A stretch of 64,000 nt of DNA, from the NCBI GenBank assembly GCA_016213785.1, contig JACQZQ010000053.1, positions 215,466 through 279,465 of the forward strand. Direction: 5' to 3'. The notes under the pieces are model-generated. The model was not told where the DNA came from. It made no database searches and was given only the letters and a program-made list of their open reading frames with translations. Origin of the DNA: Acidobacteriota bacterium (lineage in GTDB: Bacteria > Acidobacteriota > Blastocatellia > Chloracidobacteriales > JADJPF01). Shown piece by piece: positions 17,873 through 26,739 of this stretch. Both the position numbers and the translations under genes were made by a program. Numbering within the stretch: the stretch's first letter is position 1; the number at the start of each line of letters is the position of its first letter.

Positions 17873-19672
17873 TTAAGTTTCGTCAACTCTTAATACGGCT
17901 AAAAAGGCTTCTTGAGGAATCTCTACACGTCCTATCTTCTTCATGCGTTTTTTACCCTCTTTTTGTTTTTCTAAGAGTTTCTTTTTACGAGTAATATCAC
18001 CACCATAACATTTAGCTAGCACATTTTTACCCATAGACTTAACCGTCTCACGAGCAATAATTTTATTTCCAATAGCCGCCTGTATTGGGACTTCAAAAAG
18101 TTGTCGTGGAATTAATTCTTTCATTTTAGAAACTAAGGCTCTACCTCGGTTTTGTGCCCCTTCGCTATGGACAATCAAAGAAAGCGCATCAACAGGATCA
18201 CCAGAAACTAAGACATCTAATTTTACTAGCTTAGACTCTTGATAACCTGCTAAATGATAGTCTAACGATGCATAACCACGAGAAACTGACTTAAGCCTAT
18301 CATAAAAATCTAACACTATCTCATTTAATGGAACATCATAAGTAAGCATTACTCTAGTAGTTGTAATATACTCAAATCCTTTTTGTATACCACGTTTTTC
18401 TTCTAGTAGCTTTAATATTGGCCCTAGATAATCATCATTAGTCATTATAGTAGCTGTAATAATAGGCTCTTCCATTTTAGCAATACGAGCAGGATCAGGT
18501 AGTTTAGAAGGGCTATCGATTTCTAAAACTTCGTCAGCTGTAGTAGTGATACGGTAACGCACAGAAGGTGCAGTAGTAATTAATTCAAGGGAAAATTCTC
18601 TCTCTAATCGTTCTTGAACCACTTCCATATGAAGTAATCCTAAAAAGCCACAACGAAAACCAAAACCTAGTGCTAGAGATGTTTCTGGCTCATAGAAAAA
18701 TGAAGAATCATTTAAGCGTAGTTTTTCTAGTGCATCTCGTAGTTCTTCGTATTTATCGCTATCTACAGGATAGAGGCCAGAAAAAACCATTGGTTTAATT
18801 TCTTGAAAACCAGGAAAAGGTTCTTGGGTTGGATTTGTGCTATCTGTAACAGTATCACCTATTTGGACATCTGAAACCGTTTTAATGTTAGAAATTAAAA
18901 AACCTACTTCACCTGAGCTTAAAGACTTAATTTCTTTCATTTTTGGAGTAAGTACACCTAAGGCTTCTACTAGATATTCTCTATTAGTTTCCATAAAACG
19001 GATTTTCATTCCAGGGCGAATTTCGCCATCAAGAATACGCATCATTACAATTACACCGCGATAGTTATCAAACCAAGAATCAAAAATTAAAGCTTTTAAT
19101 GGTGCATTAGGATCACCTTTAGGTGCAGGGATGCGATTTACAATGGCTTCAAGAATATCTTCTGTTCCAAGGCCAGTTTTAGCACTAGCTAGAACTGACT
19201 GACTAGCATCTAGACCTATTACATGCTCAATTTGTTCTTTAACCTTATCAGGTTCAGCCGATGGTAAATCAACCTTATTAATTACAGGTATTAGCTCTAA
19301 ATTGTTATTAATTGCTAAGTAAGCATTAGCTAGAGTTTGTGCTTCTACGCCTTGAGAGGCATCTACTACAAGAAGCACTCCTTCACAGGCTGAGAGTGAG
19401 CGGGAAACTTCGTAAGAAAAATCTACGTGTCCAGGAGTATCAATTAGATTAAGGATATAGTCTTGACCATCTTTAGCACGGTAGTTAAGACGAACAGCAT
19501 GAGCTTTAATAGTTATACCGCGTTCTCTTTCTAAGTCCATAGCATCTAGGACTTGATCAGCCATTTCACGTTGAGATAGGGCACCTGTGTGTTCTAATAA
19601 TCGATCTGCTAAAGTAGATTTACCATGATCGATATGTGCAATAATAGAAAAATTACGAATATTACTTAACAT
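17873..19672 (-). CDS. lepA: Elongation factor 4 (LepA), ribosome-associated GTPase
   Basis: This 599-residue protein is full-length LepA. The G1 motif [10 protein letters not shown] (residues 12-21), switch [10 protein letters not shown] and G4 NKVDLPS are all present. The EF-G-like domains and the LepA-specific C-terminus ([37 protein letters not shown]) are intact. It is a cytosolic translational GTPase that binds the ribosome and helps biogenesis or back-translocation under stress. ATG start. It lies 61 bases downstream of the ROK kinase gene on the same strand, so co-transcription is possible. Nothing unusual is seen. Confidence 0.97.
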   Translation of the reverse strand: MLSNIRNFSIIAHIDHGKSTLADRLLEHTGALSQREMADQVLDAMDLERERGITIKAHAVRLNYRAKDGQDYILNLIDTPGHVDFSYEVSRSLSACEGVLLVVDASQGVEAQTLANAYLAINNNLELIPVINKVDLPSAEPDKVKEQIEHVIGLDASQSVLASAKTGLGTEDILEAIVNRIPAPKGDPNAPLKALIFDSWFDNYRGVIVMMRILDGEIRPGMKIRFMETNREYLVEALGVLTPKMKEIKSLSSGEVGFLISNIKTVSDVQIGDTVTDSTNPTQEPFPGFQEIKPMVFSGLYPVDSDKYEELRDALEKLRLNDSSFFYEPETSLALGFGFRCGFLGLLHMEVVQERLEREFSLELITTAPSVRYRITTTADEVLEIDSPSKLPDPARIAKMEEPIITATIMTNDDYLGPILKLLEEKRGIQKGFEYITTTRVMLTYDVPLNEIVLDFYDRLKSVSRGYASLDYHLAGYQESKLVKLDVLVSGDPVDALSLIVHSEGAQNRGRALVSKMKELIPRQLFEVPIQAAIGNKIIARETVKSMGKNVLAKCYGGDITRKKKLLEKQKEGKKRMKKIGRVEIPQEAFLAVLRVDET

Positions 19673-19733
19673 GATGAGAGTTTACTCTAAATACTCCTTA
19701 ATTAAAATCTATAGAAATTTATTCTAGCCAACT

Positions 19734-20705
19734 TTACTTAAAAATATCACGAGCTAGAATAGCTGCCCCAATTACGCCAGATAAAGGGCCTAGTTGAGCG
19801 TTAACTATTTTGCAGTTGTCAAAGCAAGGGCCAAAGGCACGTTGTTTAGTTTCTGCTATGATTGGGTTTAGCAAGATATTTCCTACTGCCATTATGCTAC
19901 CACCAAAGATTACCATTTCTGGATTTAATAAGTTTATTAAGCCACCTAAAGCAATACCTAAATAATGTCCTGTACGTTCAAAGACTACTTGGGCTAGCTC
20001 ATCTCCAGAAAGTGCGGCTTGTACAATATCCTCAGGGGTCATTTCTCTATCACGAGGTATAAAGAAACGTGTTAAAGAAGAGGTTCTATCACGATAAAGT
20101 CTTTGTTGCATTCTACGAACAATATTTGGCCCAGAAGCAACTGTTTCTAGACAACCAATATTGCCACAAGCACATTCTATTCCGTCTATATTGATTGTTG
20201 TATGTCCAAGTTCCCCAGCAAATCCTGTAGTTCCTCGCCACATACGACCATTAAGAATAATTCCTGAGCCAATACCAGTACCAATAGTTACATAGATAAC
20301 ATTTTGATGACCTTGTGCTGCTCCACATTGCCATTCACCATAAGCACCAAGATTAGCATCATTATCAAAAATAACCTGTACTCCTGTAGCCTGCATAATA
20401 TCATCATAAAGAGTAGTGGTAGAAATTTGTGGTAAATTTGGCAAAACTTCGATTTTATTAGTTTTTAGGTTAATTAGTCCAGGCACGCCCACCCCAACAG
20501 CGATTAGATGCCCATATTGAGGCGCTTTTTGCTTAAAAGTTTGTATTAGTTCAATTAATTGTCTAGTGAGTTCTTCAGTCTTACGATGTGCTGTAGGATC
20601 GGTTTGTTCAAATAGTATTTTGCCTTGGGTATCAACTAAGGCTGTTTTTACTTTTGCGCCTTCTAAAACAATCCCAATATATAATTTATCATCTCGGCTA
20701 CTCAT
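19734..20705 (-). CDS. ROK family sugar kinase (glucokinase-like)
   Basis: This 323-residue protein is a ROK kinase without the N-terminal DNA-binding helix-turn-helix of ROK repressors. Visible are the catalytic aspartate region FDNDANLGAYGEW, the phosphate-binding GTGIGSGIIL, the sugar-contacting GELGHTTIN and the zinc-binding signature CACGNIGCLETVASG. It probably phosphorylates glucose or another hexose with ATP in the cytosol. Sequence alone does not separate glucokinase from N-acetylmannosamine or fructose kinase. Confidence 0.9.
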   Translation of the reverse strand: MSSRDDKLYIGIVLEGAKVKTALVDTQGKILFEQTDPTAHRKTEELTRQLIELIQTFKQKAPQYGHLIAVGVGVPGLINLKTNKIEVLPNLPQISTTTLYDDIMQATGVQVIFDNDANLGAYGEWQCGAAQGHQNVIYVTIGTGIGSGIILNGRMWRGTTGFAGELGHTTINIDGIECACGNIGCLETVASGPNIVRRMQQRLYRDRTSSLTRFFIPRDREMTPEDIVQAALSGDELAQVVFERTGHYLGIALGGLINLLNPEMVIFGGSIMAVGNILLNPIIAETKQRAFGPCFDNCKIVNAQLGPLSGVIGAAILARDIFK

Positions 20706-20813
20706 ATATTTTCCTTATAAGCAAACAGACTCCTCCTGCACTATACCAGAGAAGCTTAGTAGCTGTTAAGGGTTCTTAGTTAATTACTGATTTATAAAGA
20801 ATTACCCAAAGAA

Positions 20814-21467
20814 TTACTCAAACCTATCTCCACAGCTTGAACAAAATCTTGCCCCGCGTAAATTAGTAGTCCCACATTTTCTACAAATAGGAGCAGACAT
20901 AGCCGTTACTTGTGTTCCACATCCAGAACAAAATGTTGCTCCAGGAGTAAGCCAAGAATTGCAATTTATACAGTTTTGTGAATTTGGAGGTGCTTGATTT
21001 GTCCAAGGCGGAGGTTCTGGATTTCCTGACCAACCATTAGGAGTATAGCCTGGACTATAAGGCGCATTATAAGGAGGATTTCTTGATGCTTGTACTCTAG
21101 ATGCAAATGAGTCAATAATTCTCCAAGCTTCTTCACTTAGCCTATATTGGTTATACATACCAATAATAGGAAATAAAATTAAAGGCGGAAGCAGTACATA
21201 ACCTATTACCCCAGCAGCAGCTTTATCAATCCATTTAGAAGCGCCTATTTCTACTAATGTTCCATTTGGATTAGGCATTACTTTAATAGTAAGAGCAGAA
21301 GATTGTCCAGTAATAACGCTTAAGGTACTTTCTTTTAAGGTTTGTAAAACCTGTCCACCTGCAACTGGAATAATTTGAACTTGATGGCCCTGCATACGAA
21401 AATAATTTTCTAGTTCTGCTAATAAATGGTCAGTTCTTAGTTCTAAAGAATAAAGCTTACTTTTCAT
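20814..21467 (-). CDS. Membrane-associated double zinc-ribbon protein
   Basis: This 217-residue protein has an N-terminal alpha/beta region, one hydrophobic segment (GVIGYVLLPPLILFPIIGMY, about 85-104), a Pro/Asn/Gly-rich linker (about 135-160) and two C-terminal zinc ribbons: CINCNSWLTPGATFCSGC and CRKCGTTNLRGARFCSSC. The double-ribbon tail is common in bacterial proteins of unknown function. It may anchor the ribbons at the membrane. No specific function is known to me. Confidence 0.75.
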   Translation of the reverse strand: MKSKLYSLELRTDHLLAELENYFRMQGHQVQIIPVAGGQVLQTLKESTLSVITGQSSALTIKVMPNPNGTLVEIGASKWIDKAAAGVIGYVLLPPLILFPIIGMYNQYRLSEEAWRIIDSFASRVQASRNPPYNAPYSPGYTPNGWSGNPEPPPWTNQAPPNSQNCINCNSWLTPGATFCSGCGTQVTAMSAPICRKCGTTNLRGARFCSSCGDRFE

Positions 21468-21680
21468 TAGAAATTCCTTTAGTTAAAAAGTCAGTAGCAA
21501 CATTTTAAGTTAAGCTTACGTCCAAGAGAATAAAAATATGTTGCTAAAGGGGTTGCTTTGCTAATGAATAGTCTTATAATTTTAAGCTCAAAGCAAGACT
21601 CACATTTAATTTCAATAAACAATTTATTAACTATTATTTTTACTAGCAATTATTACTAATTTTAGTAGGAGTGTTTTTCA

Positions 21681-22487
21681 ATGAAAAAAAGATTAACTTG
21701 GTGGTCAGTTTTTGCTTTAGTTTGTGCGTTTTTACTGACACAAATATCAAATGTTTCGGTTTTAGCACAAGGTGGTTGCAATGCTCCTGACTTGATTTGC
21801 AAAGCAGCCAGAAACCAAGATATTTCCTTAACTTTCCGAGATCGTTGTACTTATGAACAACGTGCTCATATTGAGCTTTATGAAAAGAAAAAAGACGGAA
21901 GTACAGGAAAATTAGATAAATTAAGAGAAACAACCGTAAAGGTAGAACCTAGCTCAAGCCCTGATGAGACAGGTAAATTACTTGTTATTAATAAAGTTAT
22001 TGAAGATACAGATGATAAAGGAAAGCCTAAGAGTAAAGTTGACCCTAATGCTCGTACAGGGCTTGCATCAGGCGCTTTTCTAGACTTACTATTTTTTCCC
22101 CTTTTACCAGAAAAAATTTCTAATATGGAATTTGAAGAATTACCTAATACAGATGAAAAGTATAAGGGTGAAAAGCTTTTCCGCTTTGGCCCAAAACCAG
22201 GTGTTACTAATATTACCCTAGCCTCAGGCAAAGTTTATGTAAATGCCCAAACGGGAGCAGTTTTAACCGTTCAAATAGAAGGGCTACATAACTTAAAAAC
22301 CTTTGATAAAATTTTAGAAAAACTAGAGAGAGTGGCTGCTACTATAGATTACTCAGAATTTGATTCTAAATATCGTATGCCTACCCTAGCTCGTGGTGGT
22401 GGCGTATCAGATGTTAGCCGTTTCAAAGGTATTTTCAAATTTACCTTTGAAGAAGGTAAATATGTCCAAGTATTAAAATTACAGTAA
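21681..22487 (+). CDS. Secreted protein of unknown function
   Basis: This 268-residue protein starts with a clear signal peptide (ALVCAFLLTQISNVSVLAQ), with GGAG at a suitable distance before the ATG. Two or three cysteines sit just after cleavage (GCNAPDLICK, DRC), possibly disulfide-bonded. The rest is mixed beta strands including KLFRFGPKPGVTNITLASG and KVYVNAQTGAVLTVQIEG; the latter vaguely recalls LolA/LolB-like lipid-carrier folds but without support. It stands alone, with its own terminator-like hairpin. Confidence 0.7.
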   Translation: MKKRLTWWSVFALVCAFLLTQISNVSVLAQGGCNAPDLICKAARNQDISLTFRDRCTYEQRAHIELYEKKKDGSTGKLDKLRETTVKVEPSSSPDETGKLLVINKVIEDTDDKGKPKSKVDPNARTGLASGAFLDLLFFPLLPEKISNMEFEELPNTDEKYKGEKLFRFGPKPGVTNITLASGKVYVNAQTGAVLTVQIEGLHNLKTFDKILEKLERVAATIDYSEFDSKYRMPTLARGGGVSDVSRFKGIFKFTFEEGKYVQVLKLQ

Positions 22488-22497
22488 CTCTAAAAGT

Positions 22498-22527
22498 GAT
22501 GGTTGAACCTTACAAGGTTCAACCATC
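22498..22527. terminator. Hairpin between convergent genes
   Basis: A perfect 12-bp stem (GATGGTTGAACC and its complement) with a six-base loop sits between the secreted-protein gene and moaC, which converge. A short T-run follows on the minus-strand side; either gene could use it. Confidence 0.65.
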
Positions 22528-22543
22528 AAATAAATATCACTAA

Positions 22544-23017
22544 TTATTTTTCTCTTTGCCAATCTCCAGATTTTCCACCCGTTTTGCTTTCAAGCTGAAT
22601 ATTAGTAATAGTAATAGTTTTTTCTACAGCTTTACACATATCGTAAACAGTTAATGCTGCTAGACTTACTGCTGTTAATGCCTCCATTTCAACCCCTGTA
22701 GCTGAACGAGTTAAAACACTAGCCTTAATATAAATACCCTCATCAATTAGCTCTAAGTTAATATCGATATGGCTTAAGGGTAAGGGGTGGCATAAAGGAA
22801 TAAGTGTTGCGGTTTGTTTAGCTGCTAAAATACCTGCAATACGGGCAGTTTCAAAAGGATCGCCTTTAGGTAATTGTTGGGTGCGAATTAGTTGAATAGT
22901 TTCAGGAGACATTTTTACTAGACCGCTTGCTATTGCTTGACGAGTAGTTTCTGGTTTTTGGCTAACATCAACCATATGAGCACGGCCATCTTTATCTAAA
23001 TGGGAAAATTCTGGCAT
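22544..23017 (-). CDS. moaC: Cyclic pyranopterin monophosphate synthase MoaC
   Basis: This 157-residue protein is a full-length MoaC. The family motifs are [17 protein letters not shown] (residues about 67-83) and [20 protein letters not shown] (about 112-131). Near the C-terminus lies the short lysine/glycine-rich segment [11 protein letters not shown], also conserved. MoaC converts the 3',8-cyclo-GTP product of MoaA to cyclic pyranopterin monophosphate, the first stable intermediate of molybdenum cofactor synthesis. No other moa gene is adjacent; MoaA must be encoded elsewhere. It is transcribed toward the secreted-protein gene. Confidence 0.96.
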   Translation of the reverse strand: MPEFSHLDKDGRAHMVDVSQKPETTRQAIASGLVKMSPETIQLIRTQQLPKGDPFETARIAGILAAKQTATLIPLCHPLPLSHIDINLELIDEGIYIKASVLTRSATGVEMEALTAVSLAALTVYDMCKAVEKTITITNIQLESKTGGKSGDWQREK

Positions 23018-23058
23018 AAAAATCTAAAACCTAAAAAATTAATCTTTAAAAACGAGAA

Positions 23059-23087
23059 AAGCCACTTGGCTAGCAAGTGGCTTTTTT
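23059..23087 (-). terminator. Terminator downstream of tRNA-Asp
   Basis: A perfect 10-bp stem (AAGCCACTTG and its complement) with a five-base loop, flanked by A-runs and T-runs, so it can work in both directions. It lies just 3' of the tRNA gene and separates it from moaC. Confidence 0.8.
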
Positions 23088-23093
23088 AGGAAA

Positions 23094-23168
<75 letters not shown>

Positions 23169-23409
23169 AAAAAACTCTTAAAAACGAAGGGCTAATGTAA
23201 CATTGCTCTTAAGAGGCTGTCAACAAATTTTTTCCAGCTTTTCCCAGCTTTTCCCAAAAACTCGCTTATCTTATAAGAAACTATAACTTAAAGACAAAGA
23301 ACTATTGTAAATGATAAAGGAAAATATTATCTTCTTATAGTTTTTTAAAGCCTTAGAACTTATTTTTATCTTGTAATATCTATTAATTTTTAATTATTAA
23401 GGACAAATT

Positions 23410-24453
23410 GTGGCCTTTTCTCTTAGTGGGTTGATAACTGAAGACCTAGCCATAGACCTAGGCACAGTACATACTTTTGTTGCTGTTAGAGGACGAGGCA
23501 TTGTTATAAATGAGCCTTCGGTAGTAGCAATTGATCGTAGTGATGGCGAGGTTGCTGCTGTAGGCAATGAAGCTTTAGAACTCTTAGGTCAAAATCCTGA
23601 AGAAGTTGAACTTTATAAACCTATGGAGGATGGTGTAATTACGGATTTTGACTTAGCTGCAAAAATGTTAGCTCTTTATATCCGCAAAGCTCGTGGTGGA
23701 AGATCGGCTTTTTCTCGTCGTGTTGTTTTAGGAGTTCCTAGCGATATTACTAGTGTAGAACGCTATGCACTTTTTCAAGCTGTTCAAGCTGCTGGAGCAA
23801 ACCGAGCTTACCTTATAAGCAAAGGGTATTTGGCTGCCTTAGGTGCAGATATTATCACGGGTGATGAGCATGCTAGTATGGTTGTTGATGTTGGTGGTGC
23901 AACTACAGAAATTGCTGCTGTAACACGTTCTCATTTAATATGTTCTCGCTCAATTCGCAAAGGTGGTTTAGATCTTGATAGTGCAATTCTAGAGCATATT
24001 AAACGCTATCATAACCTTTTAATTGGTAGTCGTACCGCAGAACGTGTAAAGATGGAACTAGCTTGTGCCCTACCTATTTCAAAACTTAATACTGCTGCAT
24101 TAGAAAAAACTAAAATTCGTGGTCAAAATCTTGTTCGCTTTGTTCCTGAAATGATGACTATTACCCCTAATGAGATTCATAATGCCATTGAGCCAATACT
24201 TAGAGAAATTATTAATGCTGTAAGGAGTTTTTTAGAAGATCTTTCCCCAGAAGTTGGAGGAGATATTCATAGCCGAGGAATTACATTAACTGGAGGAGGC
24301 TCTTTACTAGCTAAATTTGATGAAAGAATTGCTAATGAATTAAACCTAAAAGTTAAAACGGCAAAAAATCCTCGTGAATCTGTAGTTCATGGCGCTAATG
24401 CGGTTTTTGAAAATCCGTTACTGCTACGCCGTTTTTCGCGTCAAAGCAGTTAA
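23410..24453 (+). CDS. mreB: MreB-like actin-family cytoskeletal protein
   Basis: This 347-residue protein matches MreB: phosphate-1 loop AIDLGTVHTFVAVRGRGI, NEPSVVAIDR, VLGVPSDIT, adenosine-binding VVDVGGATTEIAA, and GITLTGGGSLLAKFDERI near the C-terminus. MreB filaments on the inner face of the membrane guide lateral wall synthesis in rod-shaped cells. The start is GTG with AAGGA six bases upstream. mreC and mreD do not follow; instead a CoA-transferase gene does. It may be a second MreB paralogue (Mbl-like). Substitutions such as the degenerate DLGT(V)HT loop are mild. Confidence 0.88.
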   Translation: MAFSLSGLITEDLAIDLGTVHTFVAVRGRGIVINEPSVVAIDRSDGEVAAVGNEALELLGQNPEEVELYKPMEDGVITDFDLAAKMLALYIRKARGGRSAFSRRVVLGVPSDITSVERYALFQAVQAAGANRAYLISKGYLAALGADIITGDEHASMVVDVGGATTEIAAVTRSHLICSRSIRKGGLDLDSAILEHIKRYHNLLIGSRTAERVKMELACALPISKLNTAALEKTKIRGQNLVRFVPEMMTITPNEIHNAIEPILREIINAVRSFLEDLSPEVGGDIHSRGITLTGGGSLLAKFDERIANELNLKVKTAKNPRESVVHGANAVFENPLLLRRFSRQSS

Positions 24454-24488
24454 ACTACAATTATAAATTTAATAGGGAGAAAATACTG

Positions 24489-25730
24489 ATGGCTGCACCA
24501 CTTGAAGGAATCCGTGTGTTAGACCTATCTAGGCTACTTCCAGGCCCCTACGCTACAATGATACTAGGTGATATGGGCGCAGAAGTACTTAAAATTGAAG
24601 AACCCAACTATGGTGATCCTGCTAGGTTAGTTCCACCACGTCTTAAAGAAGAAGGAGCACTTTTTCTAACAGTTAACCGCAATAAAAAAAGCGTCTCACT
24701 TAACCTAAAAGATCCTCGAGGTGTAGAAGCTTTTATGAAACTAGCCTCTAAATCAGATGTTATAATAGAAGGCTTTCGCCCTGGTGTTGTAGATCGCTTA
24801 GGCATTGGATATAAACAAGTTAGCCAAATTAACCCTAAAATAGTTTATTGCTCAATTACTGGCTATGGTCAAAGCGGGCCAATGGTTGAACGCTCTGGGC
24901 ATGATATTAATTATATTGCCTTAGGTGGAGTCTTAGGTTTAACCGTTGACGCAAAAGGCACTCCAGTAATTCCTTCTGTGCAAATAGGCGATTTAGGCGG
25001 CGGGTTAATGGCTGTTATAGGGGTTTTATCTGCTTTAGTTGCACGTGAAAAAACCGGTAAAGGTCAATATATTGATATTGCAATGATGGATGCTGCGCTT
25101 TCTATGTTGCCTGTAATGTCGGCTAGCTTTTTTGCTGGCAAAGATGTAGAGATAGGCTCACATTCTCAATTAACAGGTCATTACCCTTTTTATAATGTTT
25201 ATAAAACTAAAGATGGTAAGTTTCTTTCTTTAGGCGCTTTAGAACCAAAGTTTTGGAAAAATTTCTGTGAAGCCGTTGGTAGAAAAGATTTTATTGAAAA
25301 ACAATTTGCTGAAGGAAAAGACAAAGAGCGACTTTATACAGAAATACGAAGCCTATTTTTAAGTAAAACTCGTGATGAATGGCTAAAACATTTTGCTGAT
25401 AAAGATGTTTGTTGTGAACCTGTGCTTAACATACCTGATGCTCTTTCTAGCCCTCAAGCTTCACATAGAGCAATGATTTTTGAAATGGAACACCCTGTAG
25501 AAGGTGCATTAAAACAAGTAGGATCTCCTTTTAAGTTCTCTGATACCCCAGTTAGAATGCAATGCCCCCCTCCTAGACTAGGACAACATACTGAAGATGT
25601 ACTAACTAGTATAGCTGGTTATACTCCTGATGAATTAAGAAAATTAAAGCGAGATGGAATTACCCAAGAGAAAAAAGGCTTTTTTGAAAAGCTTGCTTTT
25701 GGAGTAATGCGTTTTTTTGGAAAAATGTAG
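24489..25730 (+). CDS. CaiB/BaiF family CoA-transferase
   Basis: This 413-residue protein is a class III CoA-transferase. The N-terminal LDLSRLLPGPYATMILGDMG and KIEEPNYGDPAR, and the catalytic Asp at about D168 in IGDLGGGLMAV, are characteristic. The family moves CoA between carboxylic acids or racemises 2-methylacyl-CoA (AMACR branch); sequence alone does not decide. It follows mreB by 35 bases on the same strand with GGGAG upstream. An extended C-terminal tail ends in a hydrophobic/basic stretch (FEKLAFGVMRFFGKM). Confidence 0.9.
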   Translation: MAAPLEGIRVLDLSRLLPGPYATMILGDMGAEVLKIEEPNYGDPARLVPPRLKEEGALFLTVNRNKKSVSLNLKDPRGVEAFMKLASKSDVIIEGFRPGVVDRLGIGYKQVSQINPKIVYCSITGYGQSGPMVERSGHDINYIALGGVLGLTVDAKGTPVIPSVQIGDLGGGLMAVIGVLSALVAREKTGKGQYIDIAMMDAALSMLPVMSASFFAGKDVEIGSHSQLTGHYPFYNVYKTKDGKFLSLGALEPKFWKNFCEAVGRKDFIEKQFAEGKDKERLYTEIRSLFLSKTRDEWLKHFADKDVCCEPVLNIPDALSSPQASHRAMIFEMEHPVEGALKQVGSPFKFSDTPVRMQCPPPRLGQHTEDVLTSIAGYTPDELRKLKRDGITQEKKGFFEKLAFGVMRFFGKM

Positions 25731-25941
25731 TTGTTTAGGCTTAAATTTAATATTTATCTCTTTAATTTTTTCTTAATAAAAGCTTTAGTTACCTAAGGTT
25801 ATAAGTCTCTAAGTATCCTTGGCTGACAAAATTACTTATTTTGTTAATTAATTCTTGATTTTACTTGTGAGTATAAAGTAGAGTATATTCTCTAGAAACA
25901 CTAAACTTCCAAATTATTATTAAAGCCAACACAATTTAGCT

Positions 25942-26739
25942 ATGTCCAACACCGTAATCCCTTTACAAAGACGTAAATTTGCTCAAACCACACGCCAAGA
26001 TGGTTGGTGGATTCAACCCTTAGCCATATTTTTAGGTTTATCAGCCTTTATTGTCTATGCCAATTGGGCTGCATTTCAAGGTGAACACTACCATTGGGGG
26101 CCATATCTATCGCCTTTTTACTCTCCAGAACTTTTTGGAGATTCCCCACATAGTATGTTTGGAGCTAGGCCAAGCTGGTTGCCAGCCTGGGTTTCCCCCG
26201 CACTGCTTATCCTATGGGCACCCGCAGGTTTTCGCTTGACTTGCTACTACTATCGTGGTGCTTATTACAAATCTTTTTGGGGTGATCCTCCTGCTTGTGC
26301 TGTAGGAGAACTAAGAAATGGCTATCGTGGAGAAAACAAACTTCCTCTTATTATGCAAAATCTTCATCGCTACTTTCTTTATTTAGCACTTATTTTCCTT
26401 CTTGTTCTTGCCTATGATGCTTGGAAAGGTATGTGGTTTAAGGATGCAGTAACAGGAGAAGTTTCTTTTGGTGTAGGTATAGGCACACTTGTATTAATAA
26501 CAAATGTTTGTTTACTTGGTGGTTATACATTAGGGTGTCATTCTCTACGGCATTTAGTTGGTGGAAGACTAGATGAGATGTCAAATTCTCCTGTTTGCCA
26601 AAAAGCTTATAGCTGTGTTAGTTGTTTTAATGCTCGTCATATGTTATTTGCTTGGCTAAGCCTTGTTTGGGTAGCTTTTTCAGATGTCTACATTAGGTTG
26701 TGCTCAATGGGTGTTTTGTCAGATTGGAGATTATTCTAA
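25942..26739 (+). CDS. sdhC: Succinate dehydrogenase membrane subunit (cytochrome b type)
   Basis: This 265-residue protein has five predicted membrane helices (about 24-46, 86-112, 130-152, 170-192 and 228-250). Histidines in NLHRYF, GCHSLRHLVGG and ARHML are candidates for heme b ligation. Its stop codon overlaps the sdhA ATG by one base (TAATG), so the assignment rests strongly on context. It anchors the dehydrogenase to the inner membrane and passes electrons to quinone. A single membrane subunit suggests the five-helix type. No separate sdhD gene is seen. Confidence 0.85.
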   Translation: MSNTVIPLQRRKFAQTTRQDGWWIQPLAIFLGLSAFIVYANWAAFQGEHYHWGPYLSPFYSPELFGDSPHSMFGARPSWLPAWVSPALLILWAPAGFRLTCYYYRGAYYKSFWGDPPACAVGELRNGYRGENKLPLIMQNLHRYFLYLALIFLLVLAYDAWKGMWFKDAVTGEVSFGVGIGTLVLITNVCLLGGYTLGCHSLRHLVGGRLDEMSNSPVCQKAYSCVSCFNARHMLFAWLSLVWVAFSDVYIRLCSMGVLSDWRLF

